64,000 nt of DNA from the NCBI GenBank assembly GCA_030737835.1, contig CM060851.1:11026154-11090153 (forward strand). Direction: 5' to 3'. Below, one piece after another: positions 31,434 to 43,057 of the stretch; the first letter of the stretch is position 1; every line of letters begins with the position of its first letter. Source of the DNA: Acorus gramineus. Lineage: Eukaryota; Streptophyta; Magnoliopsida; Acorales; Acoraceae. The position numbers and the translations under genes were made by a program. Under the pieces are notes generated by a model. It had not been told where the DNA came from. It was given only the letters and a program-made list of their open reading frames with translations, and did no database searches.

Positions 31434-34327
31434 CTCTTCTTCTTCTTCTTCTTCTTCTTCTTCTTGTTTGGGTCTTGTTTGTTTGTTGAGTGTGAGCGGA
31501 GCAGAAGAGGGAAATGGAAAGGGGAGGGAGTGGAGGATCGGATTCGATTGGGGAACACAACTCTTTTCCGCGTTGTAGGAGATTCAGTGGGGATCCCATT
31601 CTTTGAAAACTTGAGATAGATTCGAGATAGATTGTCCAAAAGTGAGCGCGACCCGAGTGTTCTTATTTTTTCTATAAATTGAGGATTTGTTTGCGCGTCG
31701 TTGTTGTTGGATTTTTATTTATTTTTTTGTTTCAGCATTGTTGGTTGTTTTTGAGCCTCGTACCATCCAACACCCCGTGATGAGGTGTATCTTGTGGACT
31801 CTCCACAGTCGATGCAGTGTTATTATTCAAGACCACATATCAAACGAGGGCTAACAGTATTATTTCACCGTGAGTTTATATAGATTTTATGTTTGACTGA
31901 GTTAAAAATTTCAAACTCAATAAAAATTTACGGTTAAAAATTTAATAAAATAATAATTTTTAAAAACTGAGTTTAAAATATAAAATGTTAAAAATTTCAG
32001 CGTTTTAACTTCACATCCAAGTGCAACCAAAGTTATTTATTAGGTTTACTTCTGATAACAATTGAGGTTAAAAGGTGATTTGTTTATGCTAATCTTCTAC
32101 AATATAATTAATTTTCAATTAAATTATGTGATCTAAATCAATTTTGCATTCTCACGTGAACGGTAACGTCGAGTGGTCATGTCATAACTTTTTCATTATA
32201 TTATGAATTGTGTTTTAAAAAAGTTGACTAGCACCTCTCTCGTAAAGAATGACTAAAAATCAAATTCTAAGCATTGATCTTAAAAAAAAAAAAAAAAATT
32301 ATTATATAGGTTTAGTGGATTTATATTTTTACTTCTAGATACAACTTACAAGGATCTGTGGCTTATGATTTGCCGGAACCTCCTCTTGTAGAAAAAGCAA
32401 ACCCTGTAGGTGGACATCTCTTCTTCTTCTTCTTCTTCTTCTTCTTCTTGTTTGGGTCTTGTTTGTTTGTTGAGTGTGAGCGGAGCAGAAGAGGGAAATG
32501 GAAAGGGGAGGGAGTGGAGGATCGGATTCGATTGGGGAACACAACTCTTTTCCGCGTTGTAGGAGATTCAGTGGGGATCCCATTCTTTGAAAACTTGAGA
32601 TAGATTCGAGATAGATTGTCCAAAAGTGAGCGCGACCCGAGTGTTCTTATTTTTTCTATAAATTGAGGATTTGTTTGCGCGTCGTTGTTGTTGGATTTTT
32701 ATTTATTTTTTTGTTTCAGCATTGTTGGTTGTTTTTGAGCCTCGTACCATCTAAGTATCTAACACCCCGTGATGAGGTGTATCTTGTGGACTCTCCACAG
32801 TCGATGCAGTGTCTTTATTCAAGACCACAGATCAAACGACGGCTAACAGTGTTATTTCACCGTGAGTTTATATAGATTTTATGTTTGACTAAGTTAAAAA
32901 TTTTCAAACTCAATAAAAATTTATAGTTAAAAATTTAATAAAATAATAATTTTTAAAAACTGAGTTTAAAACACAAGATGTTAAAAATTTCAGCGTTTTA
33001 ACTTCACATCCAAGTGCAACCAAAGTTATTTATTAGGTTTACTTCTGATAACAATTGAGGTTAAAAGGTGATTTGTTTATGCTAATCTTCTACAATATAA
33101 TTAATTTTCAATTAAATTATGTGATCTAAATCAATTTTGCATTCTCACGTGAACGGTAACGTCGAGTGGTCATGTCATAACTTTTTCATTATATTATGAA
33201 TTGTGTTTTAAAAAAGTTGACTAGCACCTCTCTTATAAAGAATGACTAAAAATCAAATTCTAAGCATTGATCTTAAAAAAAAAAAAAAAATTATTATATA
33301 GGTTTAGTGGATTTATATTTTTACTTCTAGGTACAACTTACAAGGATCTGTGGCTTATGATTTGCCGGAACCTCCTCTTGTAGAAAAAGCAAACCCTGTA
33401 GGTGGACATCTCTTCTTCTTCTTCTTCTTGTTTGGGTCTTGTTTGTTTGTTGAGTGTGAGCGGAGCAGAAGAGGGAAATGGAAAGGGGAGGGAGTGGAGG
33501 ATCGGATTCGATTGGGGAACACAACTCTTTTCCGCGTTGTAGGAGATTCAGTGGGGATCCCATTCTTTGAAAACTTGAGATAGATTGTCCAAAAGTGAGC
33601 GCGACCCGAGTGTTCTTATTTTTTCTATAAATTGAGGATTTGTTTGCGCGTCGTTGTTGTTGGATTTTTATTTATTTTTTGTTTTCAGCATTGTTGGTTG
33701 TTTTTGAGCCTCGTACCATCCAACACCCCGTGATGAGGTGTATCTTGTGGACTCTCCACAGTCGATGCAGTGTCTTTATTCAAGACCACGGATCAAACGA
33801 GGGATAAAAGTACTATTTGGACGTGAGTTTTAGATAGATTCTATGTTTAACTGAGTTAAAAATTCTCAAACTCAATAAAAATCTATGATTAAAAATCTAA
33901 TAAGACTACGATTTTTAAGAACTGAATTTGAAATACAAGATTTTAAAAGTTTTAGCATTTCAACTTCACATCCAAGTGCATTCGAAGTTATTTATTAGGT
34001 TTATTTTCTATAACAGTTGAGGTTAAAAAGTGATTTGTTTATGCTAATCTTTTATAATATATAATTAATTTTCAATTAAATTATGTGATCTAAATCAATT
34101 TTGCATTCTCACGTGATCGGTAACGTCGGGTGGTAATGTCATAACTTTTTCATTATATTGTGAATTGTGTTTAAAAAAAGTTGACTAGCACCCCTCTCAG
34201 TAAAGAATAACTAAAAATCAAATTCTGAGCATCAATCTTTAAAAGAAAAAAAATTATTATATAGGTTTAGTGGATTTATATTTTTACTTCTAGATACAAC
34301 TTACAAGGATCTGTGGCTTATGATTTG
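31389..34327 (-). repeat. Three tandem copies of the PLC 5' region (963-992 bp each)
   Basis: Units: 31389-32372, 32373-33364 and 33365-34327. Each begins inside PLC codons 1-16 (CCGGAACCTCCTCTTG), contains ATG, 5' UTR with a TTC/GAA run, and upstream DNA ending GTGGCTTATGATTTG. Only the first unit joins the rest of exon 1. The outer two have ATGs at 32417 and 33409, opening 23-codon frames that share the first 16 PLC residues, then run into promoter DNA and stop. The breakpoint shows a TTG microhomology shared by exon 1 (GTGGCTTGCCGG) and the distal end (GATTTGACAT). Units are about 95% identical by eye. The TTC run is shorter in unit 3, and unit 2 has a 10-base insert near 32751. Confidence 0.92.
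31434..31700 (-). promoter_or_regulatory. PLC proximal promoter and 5' UTR
   Basis: Directly upstream of the PLC ATG on the minus strand is a (GAA)n tract of about ten repeats (plus 31436-31465), then GC-balanced leader sequence to about 31650, and an AT-rich TTTATAG box near 31670-31677. GAA/CTT tracts are common in plant 5' UTRs. The transcription start cannot be placed from sequence. The same region recurs at 32417-32690 and 33410-33670. Confidence 0.5.
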
Positions 34328-37240
34328 ACATATCCTCGGTGAGATCCAAAGCGTTGCTACAGTGTCCCTGGTACTTAAGCACTTGCTTTTCCACATGTAC
34401 TGTATATATTTTGCTTTTTAATAGTGTAATAATAAAATCCGTTTTACACCGACAGAAAAGAGATTACTAACAGCAAAGCAAACTAAAATATTGTACAATT
34501 AATTTTCTGAAACAGTTTGAATAACTGTCAACTGTCTGATATTGAAGACAATATTGATTATTGTTTGTTAAAAAAGAACACATAGAAAAAAGAAAAAAAA
34601 TATTAGGAATATTTCTCCATAATCTACTTCAGCTTCTTCACAAATATCATCCAAGCTCATATCATATAATTGCATTCTACTAACAAATCTCAACTGACAT
34701 AATTAATTAGAATGAATGGAATGTAAAATTTATATTTACACAATAATTACAAATGGGGTGCATTGCCACTATTATAGTGATTTATGAGTGTCTTATTACA
34801 CAAGCCTTATTGTATATTTGGTGCAAAAGATAATGAAGACGGTTGATACATATCACAAACAAAAGGGAGATGATTCATCCGCATTATATGATACCGCGTT
34901 GCAACCCCTTTGCATAACTTCTCCGACCATAACTTATGTCATAAACACGCTTTGGTTATAAGATCATCATCACTTTTACATGCACCCATATCATCTGTGA
35001 CGGGATATCCAAACTCATTCCAACATGCGTGGGATGCATTGCTTATTCACATACAATGTATACCGGCCTGGATTAATTCTTGTGAATTCTTATATCTTTC
35101 AAAGTAAATCGATGAAAATAAATCTTTTTATATATGTGGTGGCTTTTCAAGAACCACCTTCTTAAGTTGAAGTTTCTCCGTATTGATCGATTCTCCCATA
35201 TATGATATACGGGACTTCTTTCCCCCAAAAAATGTTAAGGCATATCAACTATGTTCTTCATTAATTTTAAAAGAACTCAATTATTTAAAGAACTCAATGT
35301 ATTACACATAGTCCGAAAAAAAAAAAAGCATCTATAACCAAGGGTGGTAAAGGTGGTATATATTATGGGTGCAATTGATCGATTAAATCTTAAAAACAAC
35401 CGAATCTGATTTATATTTGGTTTCACTTTTAAAAAATGAATTAATTGAACCAAAACAAATAAAATTAAAACTTATTATTACTTATAATCAATATTCATTT
35501 CACGATTCTTTTTATATTAAAATTTTACTGTTTTTCATTCCACTTATATCCATAATAAAAAAAATACATTAATGTACACCATTAATTATTTTTTGTTCAA
35601 TTCAATTTGGTACGGGCTGATCCAATAATTTTGATTTGGTTTATGGTTTTAACAATTCAATTTTACTTATAGGGTCGGTCGATTTTTGGGTAAAATATAA
35701 TTATAATTTGATTCAATTTATTGTTTTAAAAAAAAAATCAAATCGATCAATTTGCACACCAGTATATATGTCATGTCTCTTTTTGAAAAAAAAGCAAGAT
35801 AGCCGTGTTCATTGGTTACATTTTGTAAATAAATGAGGTAAGATTATTCTTGTCACTAAAATACACGCCAAGGACACACCACTGCTTGAATAGGAAGAAA
35901 AGTATGATTTCAACATGCATGTCTTAGAGCACTTTCAGACGATTAGTAATCTTTTGATTCCCTGGTCCAACTCCACATTTGGCTTCTGTTCTTATCCTTG
36001 GTTCTTATTGTCATTTTAAAAATTGTCCTTTTTCTTTGCTATATTTTTCTTTTTCTTTTTCTTTTTTTTGAAATTCTTTGCTATATTTTTCTTTTTCTTT
36101 TTCTTTTTTTTGAAATTCTTTGCTATAGCTTGCATGTACCACACGTGCAATTCCTCTTGTGTATATAAATAAATGGCGCTGTTACACTCATTTTGTTTAC
36201 AGTTTAAAATACAGTCTTATATACCTACTTACAATTCAAGCGAAATATATATCTCGTTAGACGATATATATACTTCATTAATTTTTTTACATTTACTAAA
36301 AATGTATTCATTCAACACAAAATGAATCATATGTATTTTTTATTAAAACATATACTTCATTAAATAATGTTTACTATTTTTTTTAAAATGAAAATATATA
36401 TGATCTGAGTTTTGATTGGTAAAAAAAGACCGAGTCTAAAATTTTCCATTAATGAAATATGACATTGAAAATATAAACAAAATGAATTTTAAAACCAAAA
36501 ATACACAAATAATGTTATTTAGGCCCCAACTCATAGGCCCCAACATGAGCCCCATGAGATGGCAACTAGACATTACCCATTATACCATTTTATTGGTTAT
36601 TTCCTTATAATGTGGTTGACAATTTTGATTTACAGATTATTGTGAGATCCCATAATTTTTCTTCATCAAGCCATCTGAAAAACGGTTTTGATTCATCGGA
36701 TTCTTCATCAATTCAGAACCGATCCTCAATTTAATCACCTTTAATCGATTATGATTTTGATCAGCAACACCAATCGATCTTGTTTATGAGAACACGTAGG
36801 AGCAGATCGTAATTCATAATTTGAGGTTACGGAAGGCTCAGAAGTTTTTTTTTTTATTTGGATCTCACATAAATGTCTCTTCTATCAGGTTTGACATTTT
36901 AAGGATTCATAATTGAATTATGTTTTTGTTGTTGCTTCTAAATGTTTAATCAGATTTTTTTTTTTTTGAATGCTGTTACATTGACTGCATTATCTCATAT
37001 TTGATTGTATATGCTGTTACATTGAACGTCATTCTCAATATCTAAATGTAACATTACATACTTTTAGATGCTACCGTTATATTGTAACTGTAACATTAAA
37101 TAGTTATTTTCAAATTGTGTTTTTTTTTGTTACATTTGTAAATGTAACAGTCATTTGCATAGTTATAATGATTTATTTTTGTTTAGAGTTGTAAATGATT
37201 TAGACGTGTTACATTTTGTCATTTTTCTTTGCTATTGCAG
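34328..37240. other. AT-rich intergenic region between PLC and FAR1-like gene
   Basis: No confident gene. Minus-strand 35107 to about 34860 reads coding-like with several Cys (NASHACWNEFGYPV, DDMGACKSDDDL) but has stops and no recognised family. 36011-36125 contains a tandem copy of about 51 bp (TTCTTTGCTATATTTTTC...TTTTGAAA, twice). 36640-36900 looks like a 5' leader of the FAR1-like gene. 36960-37210 is dense in TGTTACATT and its complement. Confidence 0.5.
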
Positions 37241-38439
37241 AGTCTGCTATATTTTCGTTGGATGAGATTCCACAAGAAATTGAAATTGATGATTTCAAAG
37301 AGTAAACAACAGAAGTTATTTGTCCTACTATTGGAATGTCCTTTCATTCGGAAAACGAAGTTATGAAGTTTTACAAAAAATTTGCCCACAGTGAAGGTTT
37401 TGGCATTTCGAAAATACACGGGAGAAAGGATGAAAATGGGAAGCTGAGATTTTTTTTGTCTTGCATGTTGTCGAAATGGGAAGCACGTCCCAACGGGAAA
37501 GAATGTGTTTAATGGCAAGTCTTTGATCAAGTCTGGTTGTGGTGCAAGGATCAATGTTAGTATCAATGATGGAGAGCTTTTCATCATATCAAAGGTTGTA
37601 TTAGATCATAATCATCTGTTGAGCCCCCTTAAAGCTCGGCACTTTGCTTGCCATCAGAAAATTGCCCCCTTTTCAAAAAGAGTTTTGGATGTAAATGATC
37701 AAGCAGGAATTAGGGCTTCAAAAAGTTTTAATTCACTTGTTATCAAAGCTGGTGGATATGACTGCCTATCATACGAGGAGAGAGATGTAAGAAATTATTA
37801 GGCTACTTCTAGAATTGCAAGGCTTGGTGGGGGCGATGCTCAAGCGGTCTGTGATTATTTTGTTCGCATACAAAAGTGGAACCCGAATTTTTTTCATGTT
37901 GTTGATTTTGATGATAATTTCATGGTAAGAAATATTTTTTGGGCTTGAGGAGGATATTTTCCCCCTTCAGTTAGATTTTTAAGTTTATTGGGAAAAAGAA
38001 CTCAAGCAATATGAATTCTCGCAGCTATGCTTCGATTCGACCAACGACTGTATAGAAAATAACGCAAACAGAGCTCAATGACTGGGCTTGACTCAATGGA
38101 TAACTCTTTTGACCTTGCTTAACTGTGTATTTGACTGAGCCTTTAGATTGCTATCTCGCAACCTCTTTATAGGCTGCCTACGTACCCCTTGGGAATCAAG
38201 TCACATGTAGTTCCTTTAATGGCCTTGTAACTGCCTTGCCACTAAGTGTTTAGTGGGCCTTTTTTCAGAGAAACGTTCCTGATATTTTTGTTCCACGTCA
38301 ATCTTTGACTACCCACGTTCTGTTGGTAATGGGTCTTAAATGCTACCTTGGCAGTTACAGGCATTAGTGGTCTTCTGACCGTTTCTTCTTCTTGCTCGGG
38401 GTCTCTTGATGTGCTCGCTCGTACGCTTCACATCACAAC

Positions 38440-38739
38440 TTCGATGAGTAAGGTCGACCGACTAGACCTCATGTCTGGTCGTGCCTTAGACTACTGGCCT
38501 TCGAGGAGTAAGGTCGACCGACCAGACCTCATGTCTGGTCATGCCTTAGACTACTCGCCTTCGAGGAGTAAGGTCGACCGACCAGACCTCATGTCTGGTC
38601 GTGCCTTAGACTACTCGCCTTCGAGGAGTAAGGTTGACCAACCAGACCTCATGTCTAGTCGTGCCTTAGACTACTCGCCTTCGAGGAGTAAGGTCGACCA
38701 ACCAGACCTCATGTCTGGTCGTGCCTTAGACTACTCGCC
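38440..38739 (+). repeat. Five exact-length 60-bp tandem repeats in the solo LTR
   Basis: Units start at 38440, 38500, 38560, 38620 and 38680 (TTCGAGGAGTAAGGTCGACC...). Each holds the hairpin GACCAGAC-CTCAT-GTCTGGTC: an 8-bp stem with a 5-base loop, perfect in most units. The GTCGAC palindrome is next to it. As 60 is a multiple of three, a 20-residue peptide repeat (KVDRPDLMSGRALDYSPSR) appears in one frame, but an LTR context makes coding unlikely. Confidence 0.9.
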
Positions 38740-41700
38740 TTCGGGTGCCCAACTGCCCAACTAGACACTGGATCTAGTCATGTCAGCACATCTGGGAGAG
38801 TCATCATGACCAAGGATTGGAACTCGGATTCACGGGTCCCATGGTAAGCCCACGTTCGTCCTGGTGTGACTGTCACGCCCCAGGGCCGGCCGACCCCAGG
38901 ACGCGGCAGGTGTATATATGATATCAGTAACAAGAGTTCAATAACATACTCACACAATAGCTAAAATGACAACACAGACAAAAGCAGGGCTGACATGATA
39001 TACACACCAAATGCGGAAGCTAAAAAGACTGAATCTGTAATCAAAACATACTACAGACTCGATACATAATCATATGTCCTGTGAGAGCCAATATAAACAA
39101 AGATATCCAAATACAACACAACCACGTGCCCAAGCACGGAAAATAATACATACAAGCACAAGGGATGCTGATAGCCTGTGATACTCGCGGGACGTGGCGC
39201 TACTCCGCTACTGATGAAGTCCCTCGGGGAGCTCCTCCTCCAGATCTGACTCAGATGACACTGGAGAAAAATATTATGCGAGGGGTGAGCCACACGCTCA
39301 GTGAACAGCACAACCCATGCATCACAGCTTATATTAACCACAACCAGATATTATTAATCCACAATCACATTACTCAAGCCACAAAATGGCAACAACTCCG
39401 CAATCCAGTGGGTCGCTCCTGCAAACCCACCACACCCTCACCCTCACCTCTCAATGGGTGACCAAGGATATTGGGACTAACTACACAAAACCAGCGGGTC
39501 GCTACCGCCAACCCGCTATACCCTCACCCTCAATGGGTGACCAAGGATATTGGGACTTACAATCCAGTGGGTCGCCACATCGCCGGCCCACCATACCCTC
39601 ACCCTCACCCTCAATAGGTGACCTAGGCTCTTGGGATTGACTAGGCTGTTGGTCGCCCTTGGTCCATCGATAGTCTCTCCCACTCCGTAGGTCGTTTGGC
39701 CACTCCCACATTCAGCACAGTCCTTCTACAAAATTAGGAGGCGCCTACTGATGGGAGCCCCTGCACGGGACGACCTTTCCAACATCGGGGTAGTCTCTAC
39801 ACGGATCCAACGAAGGGAACAGAACAGCCTATCCATCGCATATGATCCACTCGGATCCGCAGACAACACATCATAACAACTCTAATGTCCTGAATTCCTT
39901 TGAATTCCTCCAGGGCGCATAACCAAGATGCGGGGAACATGCATAATAGTTATAACAAGGTTGGACTATTAACGGGAAAAGAATCCTTGGGAGGGCAGCG
40001 TGAGGTCCCGATATAGGACATCCTGACAACCAAACAAGGAACACGAAGTACCCTAGCCCGGGTCTCACCGCTATCCTCGCGAGGCCCCTCCCCTATGATA
40101 TTCGCTAAGACAGGCTAATAATCACATGCTCGCATTTTATTTAAATAAATAAACTAAATGGGAACATGCATCGATCGGGGCTTTCCTAGCATGGTAACAT
40201 GATAACAGGGTGCATGGTTCTTATACGGGTCCTAAGGGTATAAGTCCCTAGCATACAAATCTAGGGTGGCATGCATACTACAGATTATCATGCTTTCATA
40301 GCTTTTCATATTAACAGGTTAATATTTACTATGGTGCCCCAGGGGAGGACGGTACACGCCCAAGTGCATGTAACGCCTCCCTACTTGGTTGGATCGTCCC
40401 ACTCACCGGAGATTAGGTCGACGCGCGACCGTCCGTCAAGATCTGCAAGACAGGGTAACCACTAGGTGAGTAAAATACATAAATACATCAAAAATACTCT
40501 AAAATACCCAACACTCGGACAACGTACATACGGCCCGTACGCACACGTATCAGAGCATCCCGACTCACTCCCGAACCCACCGGCAGCCACCCGCATGGCC
40601 ACCGCCCCCGGATGCGGCGCCGCGCCTCAGCCCGTGCACCCAGGCGCACCGCCGGGCCCCTGCCCGCACGCCTGGACCAGCAGCCGAGCCACCCGGTGCG
40701 CCGCGCGCCCACTGCGCCCCGCCGCAGCAGCCCGCGCGCACCCTGCAAGCCCCGCGCTGACCCGCGCGCCCAGCGCCTCGCCCCGCGCGCACCGCCAGCC
40801 TCTACCAGCGCGCACTCCGCGTGCACCACCAGCCTCTACCCGCGCGCACGCCTGCCTCTGCCCAGCGCCCCGCGCGCAGCGCTCAGCACCCGCGACCAGC
40901 TCCCAGCGCTCAGCGCCCAGCACCCGGGACCCTCACCCAGCGCCCACGCGCACGCCGGCGCAACACGCACCTAGCGCGCCTGGCAGCACGCGCCCAGCGC
41001 GCCTGCCAGCCTGCCCGCGCTGCCTGGCTACGCGCATCGCCGAGGGGCCCGAGCACCGCTCGCCTGTACGCCCGGGTACTGCTCACCTGAGGCCCGAGCA
41101 CCTCCTGCCCAGCACGCCTGTGCGCCCAGCCTGCCTGCCCGGCCTGCCAGCGCGCACAGCCCAGCCAGCCTGCTCCACACGCCTCCCCCTGCACCCCCCG
41201 AGCGCACGCCCGCGCAAACTGGTGCACCTGCTCCCAGCCTACCCGAGCTAGTCCTACCCAGCGCCCAGCACGCCTGCAGCACCACCTGAGCGCACGCCGC
41301 GCGCACGCCTGCGCGCACGCACTTGCGCGCCCGGCCACCTGGTGCCCCAGCCTGCTGCGCCCGCTGCCAACCCTCCCGGGACAGCCACCCAACCTGCCCG
41401 GACACCTCTACCACCCACCTCCGGCCACCAATGGCCTCCGACCACCACCCCACCGCCGCCAACGGCCACCCACAGCCGCCGACCACCACCCAACCTCAAA
41501 TCCAACATCCTAACATACATCTAAGCATGAAAAGAGAGGAAAAAGGGCTTACCAAGGGGAGGAAGGGAAGTCTGGTTGCTCTCCGCGCACCGAAACCTCT
41601 CCCAAAAGGCTTCCAACGCCCGGATCTTCCTTGGCCCTCGAATTGGCCCAAATCAGAGGAGAAAAGAGGGGGGATGGAGGGGCAAAACTCACCGGAATTT

Positions 41701-42179
41701 GAATTTGAAAGCACCGGGGTGTAGATCGGGACTCGATCTACACTTCCTATGCTTTAGGTTTTTGGGTTTGAGAGTTCTAAGGGGTTCAAATGGAAGAAAA
41801 GGAGAGAGGGGAGAGAGAGAAAGCTTTTTGGTAGGGATGATGAATAGTACCTTTCTAATTTTAGATCTCACTTATATAGAAAGTCACTTAAAATACCCGG
41901 ATACGCCCCGGAACTGCAAAATTTCAAAAACGTTACCGAAAATCGATGAAATTTTTGTGAGAGGCCTAAAATGGCACCAGGACACCAAATATGCAGTTAG
42001 ATTTCCAATTGGAGTCCTCTAACTCAGGACGATAGCTAACAGTCCAAAAATTAGCGGTTCCGATCGAAAACCGAAAAAATGAAAAACTGCCAGAACGCTC
42101 CAACGGTTACCAGCAGGTTAAAAGTGACACATATTTAACATTCTTCCCCCCTTAGGAAATTTTGTCCTCAAAATATGCA

Positions 42180-42860
42180 AAAACATCTAGGAGGGGAAAA
42201 GATGCGGATACGCGTCACACCTGGCATCCTTAAGCTCCCAAGTGTCCTCGACACCGGAACGGTGCTGCCATCGCACCTCGACCAACTGGACGGTCTTGGT
42301 GCAGAGCCTCCTCACGCGGCGGTCCATGATCACAATCGACTGCTCCACGAATGATTGTCCGGCTCAGAGACGAGCGGCTCGAACGGGACGACGTGAGCAG
42401 GATCGTGGACACACCCTTACCCAACTGCGAACCCACCACTCCAAGACGGAGAGGTAAGAATTGGCGCTGAGGTGAGCCTCCGATTAAACTCCAGGAAGCT
42501 CTCCTCGCAAGACGGGGACCACTCGAACCGGACATCCTTCCGAGTAAGGCGGTTAAGAGGAACAGCTATCTTCGAGAGTCCCTCGTCAAACCTCCTGCAA
42601 TAACCCGCCAAACTCGGGAAGCTCCGAATCCTTGCGGGGTTCGATGGCCTACGCCAATTCGACATAGCAAGCGTCTTACCCGGGTCCACAGATATACCTT
42701 CACCACAATCACATAGCCCAGAAAGGCCATAAGCTCCATCCAAACTCGCACTTGATCCATCACCAGCTGATGCTTCCAGGGTATCCCTTGACTGGGAAAA
42801 GAAACCTTGGGAGAGCAGCATGAGGTCCCGATATAGGATACCCTGACAACCAAACAAGGA
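42180..42860 (-). pseudogene. pol scraps of element B
   Basis: Minus strand. About 42720-42417: end of reverse transcriptase in one open frame, with SFPSLAGYCRRFDEGLSKIA, NRLTRKDVRFEWSPSCEESF and RRLTSAPILTSPS. About 42345-42185: integrase C-terminal segment (ATGGACCGCCGCGTGAGGAG block). Between them the frame is lost. 42760-42860 is an LTR-like module, not pol. This copy gives the clearest reading of the RT end in the family. Confidence 0.78.
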
Positions 42861-43057
42861 ACACGAAGTACCCTAGCCCGGGTCTCAACGCTGACCTCAC
42901 ACGGCCCCTTAAACCAGAAAAGGAACACTAGAAGAAGACATCACTCTTAAAGAACATTACCAATCTCACCGGATCATCTATATCTAGATAATCACCCACC
43001 GATAGCCTTCAACCTCCATCACAAGACTGGACCCAACATCCATGGGAATGGTCGAAC

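Noticed and set aside
32346-32417. 23-codon ORFs starting like PLC (also 33338-33409) as genuine small genes.
   Set aside because: They arise from the tandem duplication junction, which runs exon 1 into promoter DNA. They may act as upstream ORFs but are not listed as genes.
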